From contig CM074760.1 of NCBI GenBank assembly GCA_037355855.1, positions 1,790,501-1,854,500 of the forward strand: 64,000 bases of DNA, written 5' to 3'. The first letter of the stretch is position 1. The number at the start of each line of letters is the position of its first letter. Below are positions 11,530-22,323 of the stretch, one piece after another. Position numbers and translations under genes: made by a program. The notes below the pieces were generated by a model. It was given only the letters and a program-made list of their open reading frames with translations, was not told where the DNA came from and did no database searches. The stretch comes from Pseudo-nitzschia pungens. Its lineage: Eukaryota > Bacillariophyta > Bacillariophyceae > Bacillariales > Bacillariaceae.

Positions 11530-13059
11530 ATGTCGACCCCGGCAGTGTCACTTCGCACCGCTTCGCGCCGGATATTTCGATCCGGATCCAATCTTTGCTG
11601 CGCTCCCGCTCCTGGCTCCGCTCGAAGATCGTTGCCCACTTCCCGCGACGGCCGTTTCTACCACTACGCAATATCTACCTTACGGAACTACAAGTCCGAA
11701 AGGACATTATGCTCGTCAAAGTCGTTGCCGATTTCGATACTATCGCAATCCTCGGCGTCCTCGATCCTGGTTTTCGGCCAGGGTCATCATCGTCGCTTTG
11801 AAACATCATTGTTCGGTGACGATAGACGACGCCCACCGCGTCGGTGCTATACTGGCAGCAGTTACAAAACTAATCACGATCTCGACGATATTTCTCTGCC
11901 TTTCTTTGGACAGCATTCGAGACTTCCGCCATCATCGTCATCCATACTAAAACAGCACGATGACGAGTTATCTCCAGATGAGCTTCGGCTCAAGAAAGCC
12001 TTGAACGACTACATACAACAACACCAATTCGTAACGTCAAAACTCAACAATAACCACATCCGCAACGATGAAAGCGAGGACGATAGTCACGAAACGGAAC
12101 GGTATTTGCTGGAAAACTTGCAACGCGCGTACATGGATCTGGAATACTGGGAAGAAGCGCTACAAATCGAAGCCTTTAAGTGTCACATGTATTTCGTGGA
12201 GGACACGGACGAATACGCCGACTCGATCCACGCGCAGGGAAAATTTTACCTGCGACAAGAAGACTTTGTTCACTCGAAACGGTTTTACGAAGAAGCCCTG
12301 GAATATTTCGAACGAACCGAAAATTCCGTACAGCAGGGACATGTGCTCATTTCGCTGGCGGGATGGTATTTTTTTCGGAACCAACTCGACCAAGCCCTCG
12401 AATGTTTACAGAAGTCAGAACCGATGCTAGATTCTAACCCGGCTCTGCTGTACAAGTGCTTGGACAACCAAGGCTTGGTGTACCGGTTGTGGGGAGAATT
12501 TCACGTTGCTCTCGACAAATATCAACAGGCCTTGCAAGTGGTTCTGTTCGACGACATTCAGACCCGATCCGCTCTGAAAATGCACGTTGCGGACATGCAT
12601 TTGGCACTCGACGAAATCAATGAGGCTCTCAATGTATACCAGGATCTTTTGATAGAACTGTCGTCGACGTCGGTATCGACAGCGGCATCGAATAACAACA
12701 CGGAGCAGCAGGCCTTGGGGATGCGGGGCGTCTTGCTGCACAACATCGCCACAATCCACGCTGACCTGGGAGAACACAATTTGGCACTGGAGGAATTTCG
12801 AGAAGCACTGGCAGCGAAACAGTCGGCCGGGGGCGAAAACAATCCCGAGGTGGCGAAAACCCTGAATTCGCTCGGGGCGCTGCACGCCGGAGTCTTTGGC
12901 GAGAAGCACGTTGCCCTCGAATATTTTCAACAGGCCTTGCTGATTGCTCGAATCCATGCCGAGGATGGGGAAAACTCCGGCAGCGATCCGGACGTTCTGA
13001 ATGCCCTGCAAAACATTTCCATTATAGAACAAGAACTGGCGGGACAACGGAAATCGTAA
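11530..13059 (+). CDS. Tetratricopeptide-repeat protein
   Basis: 509 aa from the ATG at 11530. The first ~50 residues are basic and Ser-rich (MSTPAVSLRTASRRIFRSGS), consistent with a mitochondrial presequence. From about residue 175 to the end the protein consists of consecutive 34- to 42-residue helical hairpins. These carry the TPR spacing of small and large residues, for example AYMDLEYWEEALQIEA, GLVYRLWGEFHVALDKYQQAL, IHADLGEHNLALEEFREAL and LGALHAGVFGEKHVALEYF. The layout resembles the kinesin-light-chain/LGN TPR type, with paired 42-residue units at the end. It is probably a protein-interaction scaffold. No enzymatic domain is seen. Confidence 0.85.
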   Translation: MSTPAVSLRTASRRIFRSGSNLCCAPAPGSARRSLPTSRDGRFYHYAISTLRNYKSERTLCSSKSLPISILSQSSASSILVFGQGHHRRFETSLFGDDRRRPPRRCYTGSSYKTNHDLDDISLPFFGQHSRLPPSSSSILKQHDDELSPDELRLKKALNDYIQQHQFVTSKLNNNHIRNDESEDDSHETERYLLENLQRAYMDLEYWEEALQIEAFKCHMYFVEDTDEYADSIHAQGKFYLRQEDFVHSKRFYEEALEYFERTENSVQQGHVLISLAGWYFFRNQLDQALECLQKSEPMLDSNPALLYKCLDNQGLVYRLWGEFHVALDKYQQALQVVLFDDIQTRSALKMHVADMHLALDEINEALNVYQDLLIELSSTSVSTAASNNNTEQQALGMRGVLLHNIATIHADLGEHNLALEEFREALAAKQSAGGENNPEVAKTLNSLGALHAGVFGEKHVALEYFQQALLIARIHAEDGENSGSDPDVLNALQNISIIEQELAGQRKS

Positions 13060-13933
13060 ATCGCAAATCACTGCAATGAATACTGCTGTACGTCGAATAC
13101 TGCGTTCGCAGACAGCTAAATCGACCACAAAATCCGTTTCGGTATGTGACTGTCTGGTTGGAGCCGAAGAGCACTCGAGTCTGTCGTAACCATGTCTAAG
13201 CCAACCCCAACTGAGCTCCAAACATTCGGTGGATGGAGTCATGATTCTTACTGATTCTCAAATACACGTACTAGTATTAGTTTAGTTGCTACAAGAATGC
13301 AATAGGCCCAACCTTCCTTAGGTCATTGTTCGCAACAACGAGAAGGGTTACCGTACTCATTTGGATCCACATTGTTAAATGCAAAATATCATCACACTTG
13401 TTTTTCTGCTGGTGCGGCGGGTTCATTTTATCAAGAACATGAAGAACTGTACGAAATAGCTTTCAGCTTGCTTCCATCACATCCCCTGACTCTTATTCTC
13501 ACGAAGACAAAAACAACCTCCAATCCGAAAGATCTGAAGGATAAACAGAGAGCCAGCAAGCGATTTTCGCAATCTTTGCAGGAGTGACCATTCTAGAAGA
13601 TTCTTCTGCATGAAAACCCGATACAGTATGAATTTAATCGTACTTTTACGTAAGATACCGGTACGTCCGGGTACGAATTTTGATTTCCTACATCATACAA
13701 GTAACCTTAGGTTAACCTCACCTTCACTAGTGCCAAGTACGTACGTAATTACTAGTATATTATGTAAAGGTACGTAGACGTACATGGTTGACGTACAAGA
13801 ATTACTATCGAGAATGTATCGAGAAACACCTTTTTCAATTTCGAATTCATCATCCATTTCAAATGCGTAGTCGACGGAATGTGTCGGTTGTGTAGTCTTC
13901 TTGCGAACAGATTCATCCGAGAGTTTTTGAAAA
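13060..13933. other. Intergenic spacer
   Basis: Spacer between the TPR gene and the NSF-like gene, both on the plus strand. The last 300 nt (about 13640-13800) hold dense GTACGTAC/TAACCTTA words. The open frames are short and unsupported. Confidence 0.4.
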
Positions 13934-16457
13934 ATGTTCTTGGATACGTGCATTAAGCGAAAAAGAATGAAGTTGTCGTCCACGAAGCAAGGATCGAAGT
14001 CGGTTCTACGACAGCTATTGCTTTTCTCGGTTTTGGTGGAACTTGCGTTTTGCTATGTGCAAAATGATCATCGAATATTACCGTTGCAAAGAAAGAAACT
14101 GGTCAGGATAGACACCGCGCTTGATTCGTCTTCCACTGCTACACCGACCGCGACAGTGTCAGAAGAGGCATCTTCATCTAACTCGGTTGGAATCAATGAA
14201 AGGGACGGAACATCGTCGATTGCTCTAGATTCTATTTTCGACATTGTTGCTGACCGCGCCGCATCGTGCCTCTTCGATAGCGACAAACGCCGAGATGCCA
14301 AGGCCGAACATTCCAAGCTCGTTTCATCATCAACTACCAATTGGATCAATGACGAGACTGCGTTTGCACTGCAGAACGCAATAGATAAACTGAAGCTGAA
14401 ATTGGCAGAGGAACGAACTGGTTTAGACCGGGATGAAGCATCCGCGTGGATACGCTGGATGAAATCCACGCCCACACCCACCATTGTTGACTTTTCTCCA
14501 GAGCTGAGAGAAATTGCTAATGCCACCATGTCGGATGCGAATTTTGAACTCATAGAACAAAGTCGCACTCAATTCCTGTCCCGCATGGGTGCGAAACTCA
14601 TTTTGCTTCCTTCTGGATCGTCATTGTCACGTCCGCTGAGGGAACCTCCAGCGTCATTGATATACGGAAAATTGCTGTACGGAGGTGTGACAAGATATCG
14701 CCGGCTAGTATCTTCCAATAGCCGCAGGCCTCCTAGAAGAACCGGCGAACGAACGGCAACCAAAGTCTCTCTAACTGACAACATACCTGCGTGGATCCAA
14801 TACGGTGGGGCAGAACGCATGTATGAGTCGGTAGATATTGGGAGTGCAGCTGTTCTCGAAATAACGCTCTTGCCCCGTGGTCAGGCCTTGCCGATGGACG
14901 TGGCAACGGGCAGTAGTGAAATGATGGTTCAGAATTGTTTCTGGAAGCCACAAGAAATTTTCGGCCTCATACCTGATTCATATGACCATCGCAGTGAAGC
15001 AGATGTTCTCTCTGGATTTACTCCCATATCCCAGGCAGGGAAGGATCGTAACGATGCTTTCAAAGCAGACTTTAAGGAAGATGTCGGTGGTCTAAAGCCG
15101 CAAATCGATGCAATTGTGCGTCGAGTCCTGGATGGCCGGGTGATCCGACCTGCTGCTGAAGACGATGGTCTCATCGAGAAGGACGAAACGACGACGGCTT
15201 TGCAGACTGCTACCTTAGAAGCGCAAGAGTTGGCCATTTTGGGTCTGACACCGGTTCGAGGGTTGTTGCTGTATGGTCCTCCGGGTACGGGAAAAACATT
15301 GTTGGCTCGTCAGATCTCAAAAGCGCTACGTGCAAGATCACCTAAAATTGTATCCGCTCCTGAGCTACTTGATAGATGGGTCGGGTAAGTGGAGTGATGA
15401 AAATCTTGTTTGCTAGGAAGTGTCTGCACTGATTCAGTGCACTAGCTAGATCACAACAAGTACTGACAGATTCAACTTTCACCAAAATTTATGTAGCGGA
15501 TCTGAGAAACTCGTGAGAGAATTATTCGCTGAAGCCGAGGCTGAATTGGCAGCTTGCAATGGAGATGCTACGAGGTCGGCTTTACATGTGGTTGTAATTG
15601 ATGAAATCGACGCGGTATTTCGTCGACGAAGTGCAGGGGAAGACTCTGGAGAACAAACTAGAGTGAGTAATGTTTTGATTTGAGATTTCTTGCATGATTC
15701 ACTGAGCAGTAGCCTCTTTCCAACGAGAATCATCAAATGAGCACACGCGTATGCTAATGAATCCTTTTGCACCTTATTGCAATCAACTATTTTGCCACCA
15801 TTACAGGCGAGTGTTGTGAATCAGATTCTTTCCAAACTAGATGGTGTCAACGCAATCGACAACATTCTTATGGTTGGAATGACAAATCGCCGCGAACTTT
15901 TAGACTCGGCGTTGTTGCGACCAGGTCGGTTGGAAGTTCAAATAGAAGGTTCCAATGCCTGATAAAGAGGGAAGGAGAGAAATCTTGAAAATTCATTTTG
16001 GTACTCTTCGGGAGAAAGGAAGACTTAGTATTCCTTTGTGCTGTGCGATTGATGGCGTTTCGTCCTCTTCAACAATTGCATTAACCACAAATGACGGCTC
16101 CTCTGATACTTCAACGTCGGAAAAGTGACGTAGGCAGTACAGAGAGAAAGCGCGATACCCTCAAACGAGGTCTGTCGAAACTATTCCAAAAAGTTAGACC
16201 TTCTTATGATTTAGCAGCCGAAACGGAAGGGTTCAGCGGTGCTGACATTGCTGGATTGGTTAGATCGGTAAGTGGAACTCGATAGCAGTATTCTTTCAAA
16301 AGGAAACCTTACTTCTTACGGAATATTTATATCGTTATCTGTTGCCAAGGCTGGATCATTGGCATTATCTCGGGCTCGTAAGGATGGAAGCGGTGTTAAC
16401 GATATTCTGATCACACTTGAAGACGCGAAGCATGCAATCGAAGAAGTGAAGAAGTGA
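13934..16457 (+). CDS. NSF-like AAA+ ATPase with N-terminal signal peptide; two frame breaks
   Basis: Exons 13934..15384, 15497..15662, 15807..16267 and 16350..16457, with donors GTAAGT, GTGAGT and GTAAGT. With two single-base corrections the product is 727 aa. The AAA+ core is closest to the NSF D1 domain: Walker A GPPGTGKT, Walker [12 protein letters not shown], sensor-1 [10 protein letters not shown], an arginine-finger region [13 protein letters not shown] and the C-terminal helix [17 protein letters not shown]. Unlike cytosolic NSF it has a single AAA module, and the start reads as a signal peptide ([19 protein letters not shown]). Its AF junction could be a plastid-targeting site. The ATG at 13967 would give a tidier signal peptide. 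The frame breaks lie at about 15948-15960 (before a stop in frame) and 16121-16126 (AAAA run). In-frame homology on both sides argues for a real gene with indels. A recent pseudogene is possible. Confidence 0.8.
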
Positions 16458-16799
16458 ACCGTGTTTAAATGGTCACAAACATTGGTTTCAATACTGAGTA
16501 TTCAATGTTTGGTGTTTCAGATTCCAACGAGTTTTCATTCTCTCACTCAAACAGCACGAAATTGGCACAAGGACTTTCTCGTGTTTCGAGGTCTCCCCTT
16601 CCCGAGAGAAGATGAAAAGATGGCCTTCTCTTTCTCGTCGACAACATAGGCACTATGCTACTTTAAATTTATTTTTCTCCGTTTTTTCTTTGGACAAACT
16701 CCAAACTGACAAGACTCAAAGGAAAAGTAGAAGTGGTATTTAACTCTTGCAATGCAAATTTACTACAGATTTCTATGAGTTCACGGAGTATTGGTCACT
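16458..16799. other. Short intergenic spacer between convergent genes
   Basis: The 3' flanks of the NSF-like gene and the repeat protein meet here. T-rich around 16660-16690. No gene seen. Confidence 0.4.
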
Positions 16800-18443
16800 C
16801 TACAGTGACGACTTTTTCTTCCTTACAACAGACCATTCCTTCATTGTATCATCAATAGCGACATTGTATACCTCAAATAACTCTTTCTTGATTGCATCCG
16901 CTTTCTTATAATCCCTCTCGCTCCTAGCCAGTATACGATTTTGTATCTTTTGCTCGACTTCACTACGAATTTCTTCATCCATATCATCAGTACTTTTTGC
17001 CATTGAGTATTCATTACCGACAGGAAACCATTCTCGAGTATTGTCGTCAACTTTTACCCCGTACTCCTTCATTAGTTGAGATCGAATTGCATCAGCATTT
17101 CGGTACCGTTTCCTGCGTTTATGTTCGTCTCTTTCATTTACTAAGTCTTCAATTTTACTCATGTCGTCATCTGGAATTCGTTCCCCTCCACCTCGACGGA
17201 TGTAAGGCGACAAGTCTTTGCTGTTCAGAATTTTCCTACGAGACGTTTTGGGCACTTTGCTGACATACCAGATCCGTTTCTTATCGTCGACAGTAACGTT
17301 TATATCCAACAGCTGAGTTCGTATTTTGTCGGCCTTTCCAAATTCTCTATTTCCCCTGGCAATATCTCGCTCTTTCACTAATTTTTCTACCAACTCAATA
17401 TCACTTGGAGCCTGGGATCTATCTGACATGCGGTAGGGTTCATAAGACTTGCCCCAAGTTTGTTCCCCTCCGACACTCCATAACAAGAGCTTATCATTTA
17501 TGCGCACATCAAATCTTTTCAACAGCTCATCGCGAATCTCGTCCGATCGTTTGAACAATCGTTCAGCTCTAGCAAGAGCCCTTTCACTGATCAACTCCTC
17601 GATTTCGATTAGGTGACTGGAAACGTCGTAAGCGTGCGGAGACATTTGATATTCATTTGGAGCAAAATTTGAAAATGATTGGCCATCGGCTCTCCATTTC
17701 CTTGCCTTTCCATCGATGACGACACCAGCGGATAATAGTTGCAGCTGTATCTCGTCAGCACCGTCGTAATCCCTACTAAACTTGCACGAAAGCATTTTGG
17801 CCAACAATTCGTTGATTCTCTCTTCAGATATCGACGCTATACTCGGACCGGCATCGCTTGCATAGACATAGTCATGCCCATTGGGTCCCAGGTCTTTGCT
17901 CTTTCCCCCCCTTCCGTTATCTTTTGTAGAAGCGTATAACCAATTCGAATCGACCGTGCTCGAAAAACAACCTGTCCGCCATTTCTTGTCTTTGTCTCTC
18001 ACCAGAACACCATGGTTCTCCAACAGTTCTTCAACAATTTTATCCGCTTTATCATACTGCCGCGTCTTTCTCAGTTCTGCTCGTTCCGCAATCAGAGTTG
18101 TTACTAGCACCACATCGACATCGGAATTGTCGACGCTGATGTCTCTGGTGTATTCGTCTTCATCAAAACTACTTTGACTTCCTTGGTAATATGTTTCATA
18201 GTCGGAAGGATCGAAGTCGTCGTAGAAGTCGTCATATTCGTCATTCGCAGTATTTTTCTCACTCAATATCACCGTGGTGACGGAAAGTCGACTGCATTGT
18301 GGTCCTCGTGATTTTACTCCAGTGACATCCGTAGGTACGTTCGTGCAGTCAAGAACTGAAAACGGAGCAACGTGGGCTGGATACCACAAAGTAACAGCAA
18401 CGACAAGGAAAATTGAGGGCCGCGTCCTAGAGCTCATATTCAT
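16800..18443 (-). CDS. Protein with six CysRS/DALR-like helical repeats
   Basis: 547 aa from the ATG at 18443. The N-terminus is a signal peptide (SIFLVVAVTLWYPAHVAPFSV) with an AF-like cleavage context, suggesting secretory or plastid entry. After an acidic linker come six tandem units of ~42 residues, spaced 60-90 residues apart. Each follows the pattern L..ER...R..R.Y.KAD.I...L......V.DK...W; examples are ERAELRKTRQYDKADKIVEE and RILARSERDYKKADAIKKEL. This is the pattern of the C-terminal helical (DALR) part of cysteinyl-tRNA synthetase (ARNQARKEKDFAKADEIRDEL type). No HIGH/KMSKS catalytic domain is present, so it is not a synthetase. RNA binding is an inference from the family resemblance. 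Confidence 0.8.
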   Translation of the reverse strand: MNMSSRTRPSIFLVVAVTLWYPAHVAPFSVLDCTNVPTDVTGVKSRGPQCSRLSVTTVILSEKNTANDEYDDFYDDFDPSDYETYYQGSQSSFDEDEYTRDISVDNSDVDVVLVTTLIAERAELRKTRQYDKADKIVEELLENHGVLVRDKDKKWRTGCFSSTVDSNWLYASTKDNGRGGKSKDLGPNGHDYVYASDAGPSIASISEERINELLAKMLSCKFSRDYDGADEIQLQLLSAGVVIDGKARKWRADGQSFSNFAPNEYQMSPHAYDVSSHLIEIEELISERALARAERLFKRSDEIRDELLKRFDVRINDKLLLWSVGGEQTWGKSYEPYRMSDRSQAPSDIELVEKLVKERDIARGNREFGKADKIRTQLLDINVTVDDKKRIWYVSKVPKTSRRKILNSKDLSPYIRRGGGERIPDDDMSKIEDLVNERDEHKRRKRYRNADAIRSQLMKEYGVKVDDNTREWFPVGNEYSMAKSTDDMDEEIRSEVEQKIQNRILARSERDYKKADAIKKELFEVYNVAIDDTMKEWSVVRKKKSSL

Positions 18444-20081
18444 CCTCACGTTTGATGTTCAGCTGTTTCTTTCTTAAATCTAACCAGTCGATAGAAGATC
18501 GCACAGGGGACCTTTTCCCAATCAGTATCGACTCCTCGCTACCGACAACGTATTAAGTTACGGAAATGTGGATAATCTGAGAGCAACGAAAATTTGATAT
18601 CAGTAGACTAGTATTATTGTTCTCTATTTTGATGAGAAAAAGAGAATCAATCCTTCCACCTTCCGACACATGATTTCTCATGGTGATGGGATTTTGAGCC
18701 TGGATAAACATGCACGTACGTCGGTACATTTATGGAGCTTTAGTACGTACTTCAGCGTAAGACCCTACCAGAACGTTGGATTGCAAACATCGATGATGAT
18801 TGATTCATTCATTCTTCGTTCACTGTTTATCGATGTCGAGGGACTGACCTCAGTCACGACTTGGCTGACTAAAGTGACTCATTTCTTTTGCAACAAAACA
18901 TACTCCTCAAAGTGGTGTAACGTAACCTTACGTGGTACTGGTACGAACCCCGAATTGTTATTATTCGCAGTAAGGTTACGGTAGTTTTTTAAAATTGATT
19001 TTTTGATAGGACAGGGATAGTATCTTACCGGTACTTGTAGACTATGATAGTATTACTACACCATTGGCTCCAATGAAGTCGATACAAGGCACAAACATAT
19101 TTCTGTGGCGCCAATGGACAAAGTCATTTGAGATTTTATATCAGTTACACTTTGCCTGGTAGGAGAGTCGCTTCGTTTGGATTCACCAACAAAATCCAGC
19201 AATTGGTGCGATTGCTGAAGACTTGCTTGTTTGAATGATGATGAGCATTACTTTATCGGACACAAATTTGATCCATATGCATTGACTCGTCACAAGCCAA
19301 TGAAGGACTACATAGTTTAGTAGCTTTTTGAAATGATGTGGGAGAGACGTTTCGTTCAAACAGACATGGTGGTTGACAGACACAAAGTTGAGTACGACGA
19401 CCAACATTTGAAGTGCTTGATTGGTTCAGATACGAAAAGGTTTGAATCAAATCTCCATGGAATCGGCTTCGATTTCAATAGTGCGTATCGAATATCAAGA
19501 ATATTTCGTTGGGAGAATTCTCTACTTCTGAGCAGACATAGACATTGGTGACAATCTAAACACGTATTGCCGATATGTAAGTGCCTCTATCGACTGTTGC
19601 GTTTCGCAGCGTAGTTATGAATGCTGGAATAGGTTGTTGAACGGGGATTTCTATCAAAATATCCACCATGATGTGATAGAAATATGCAAAAGAGGTATCC
19701 GGTCTGGTATCGTTCTTCATGTTCGATGGATTCAATCAGTTGCGAAGAGATTGAAATACTTTGTCTTTTTCAATATAAATCATAAAAAACTACTGACATC
19801 AGATTGATAAACATTCTACTAGTATGCAACACGAATCGACAATGAAAACTTTTCTTGAACATGATGATACGCGAAATACTACTGTGAACATTCTAGCCCG
19901 CAAGGAGTCACCAGGTCTCAGTGGTTTCTGGAATGCCGGGTTGGTGATGAAAACTGGGTTTCCAATAGCAAAAAGAACTTGTTTCTACCGAGTTTTCAGG
20001 TCCGTTGGGTGGAAGAATTGCTGCCTCAAGTTTCAAACCTGGGTTGTCGGAGTATTGTAGTCAAAACTGTTTTCGAAAATT
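18444..20081. other. Long intergenic spacer, no gene seen
   Basis: 1.6 kb separating two minus-strand genes. The part from 18690 to 19030 has GTACGTAC words and TAACCTTA/TAAGGTTA at about 18919 and 18971. The rest is AT-rich with only short frames on both strands, none resembling a protein or a structured RNA. Confidence 0.45.
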
Positions 20082-21451
20082 TCAAACGCTGCCAGTTGTA
20101 ACATCTCGAGAATATTCATTTGATGTCGATGAACTATCAGAATCAGCTATTCGTGAAACGGGATTGCCGAACGAAGCTCCCACCAACACGGCTACCATGT
20201 CGTCATTGAAGTTGTCTACTGCCAATGGCACACCGAGATTTCTTGTAGTGCTTGATGATGTGACTGAATGACCACCTCCAGAGGCAGCGGTGGCAGCAGC
20301 CTTTTCTAAATCGTCCGCTTCCCCAGTACCGAAATCGAAAGGATCGATCACAAAATCTCTACGACAGCACGGACAGAGCGGTCCATCTCTCTGCTTCATG
20401 AGCCACTGTTCGATGCAGGTAGCGTGGAAGACGTGATCACACTGCGGATTTGAGCTCCACACAACATCACTGCCAAGTTCGTACTCACAGAGACATATGG
20501 AACATTCATTTTGTACCGTTCGCATTTTGGAAGCGTCGTGTTTTTGAAATGCCTTGCTGCTGCTATTGTTTGCTGCAACATTTTGATTTGAGTTGGTATT
20601 GAATTGGTAAATGGATGCACAATCTGGCAATCCGGGTTTGGGAATCAGGACGAATTCGGGTGCGTCGCTTTCATAAGGATTGAGTGAGGTTAAATCATTT
20701 TGATGTGATTGATCACGAGTTTCAGTTTCTCCTAGGGCCATCGTTGATTCGAGGGCATTACTGCCTGATTCTGAATCATCAAAAATGTCTGTCGATTCTC
20801 TTGTTCTTTTGTCGTTCGTTTTCGACTTCCTGCCCTCCCCGTCTCCAACATTTTGTATCGTTCCCTGCGATTCGTTTTTTTCTGACCGTATAAAATTTTC
20901 CTCTGTCAATATCTACACAAGCCAAAGAAAGTGAAGTGTTTGCGAACGTACATGATTGGTTCGAAGGAAAGGTCACCAAAATGTTGTGAGATCACATAAA
21001 AGGCATCGGCTACAGCAAGTTTACTGGATGGCAAACAGCTGTAAGATTATTCCACTGAAAGTTACTGAAGCTCTTGCATGGGTAGCAGAGAAGCAAACAT
21101 TGTGGAAGTAGCGACCAGTTTTTTTTGCGTTGACTCTCAATTCCGTGGCTTGCTTACCATGCGAACTGGCATAAAGAGCTGAATTATCCTGGCTCTGCGT
21201 TCTTCTTGGTATTTCCGTCGAGCGGCTCTCGTTTCCTCTCGGTGAATGTCTTGTGATTCGTTCATCGCTTGCCTTATGCCGGCGATCTCTAGATCCCGGA
21301 GGTGACGATTCTGTCGATCCTCACAATGCATTCGAATATAGAAAAAGACAGGAATCACGAAGCAGACGCCGAGCATACACAAATACAGAACAGTCAGCAT
21401 GGTTTTACCCGTATGAATCTGGTCCTCGTCTAGGGGATTCAACAGCGCCAT
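20082..21451 (-). CDS. Single-pass membrane RING-H2 finger protein (E3 ubiquitin ligase-like)
   Basis: Exon 1 (21451..21158) and exon 2 (20912..20082) are separated by a 245-nt intron (donor GTAAGC, acceptor GTGTAG), giving 374 aa. Residues ~20-40 form one transmembrane helix (LTVLYLCMLGVCFVIPVFFY), followed by a charged Arg/Glu-rich helix. The middle is acidic and disordered. A RING-H2 follows at about 230-275: CSIC...CDHVFHATCIEQW...LCPCC, with Cys3-His2-Cys3 spacing. A Ser-rich tail follows. Membrane RING-H2 proteins of this layout act as ubiquitin ligases at endomembranes. The two pieces are joined because the splice sites are in frame and exon 2 has no ATG at its start. Confidence 0.85.
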
Positions 21452-22323
21452 CGTTTGTGCTGCGATTCGTTGTGCGTCCGTGCGACGTGTTGTGAAGGTG
21501 ACTTTTGAAAATTGGTCCGCGAAGAAGTTCGCAAACAATATTACGCGTTTGCGATGAAAACCAGATCTCTTGTCAGGACTTCTCACTCCAAATTCGCCGT
21601 ATCGTGGGTCGTCTGTCTTGCTTCTTGATTCATTCTTGAAAATAATAGTAGTAAGATTTACTCGTGTTAACTTACCTGGTATTGCTAGAATTCTCGAACA
21701 CTTTCAAAATGTGTCAATTCTTCAAGTCTTCAATAATTGACAGTAAAATCTTAACGTCACTAAGACTCAGTCGAAGGCACGGGTCGAAGGAATGGTTTCG
21801 TCTCCATTTTTGGTCGCGACCGAAGCGTGTACAGCTTGTATGAGACAAAGGGCAGTATTATAAATTAATGTGGATTGTGGATTGCTCCTTGTTTCTGATA
21901 GAAAAAGGCGCGACCTTCCTTTTGTTAGTGGGTGGTGGATTCGCGTTTTTCAAGGCCCATTAAAAAAACTAAGAAGGACAAATTTTAACCTGAACCTGAA
22001 TCATCAATCAACATCATTACTACTATTATTATTTTTTGGTCGCAACAGAGTTCCGTCCAGCACCGGTCAATCTCACATCTCACCACACTTGTCTCTGGTG
22101 CCGAGAACCGAGAGTGATGCCTTACAATATTGAATCAATCTCAACAGCTCAAGCACTGAATCAACTGCCAGAGGAAGTGTTGTAACGATCCGATTCCAAC
22201 GAATCGTCTCAATCGATTCGGAGATATTGAATATCCTTTTTCCTTTGCGATCCCGCGAAATAAATTTCACGTCGAACGACGAACGACGAACTACGAACTA
22301 CGATTGACGATCGACGATCGACG
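21452..22323. other. Divergent promoter spacer with an ACGA-type degenerate repeat
   Basis: Between the RING gene and CENP-S. Just before the CENP-S start, 22268-22325 is a degenerate tandem of 7-10 nt units (CGAACGACGAA / CGATCGACGATCG) that runs right up to the ATG. Otherwise there are AT-rich stretches with no gene. Confidence 0.5.

Noticed and set aside
12427..13242. 271-codon antisense frame over the TPR gene
   Set aside because: Shadow of a well-supported TPR protein; no independent homology.
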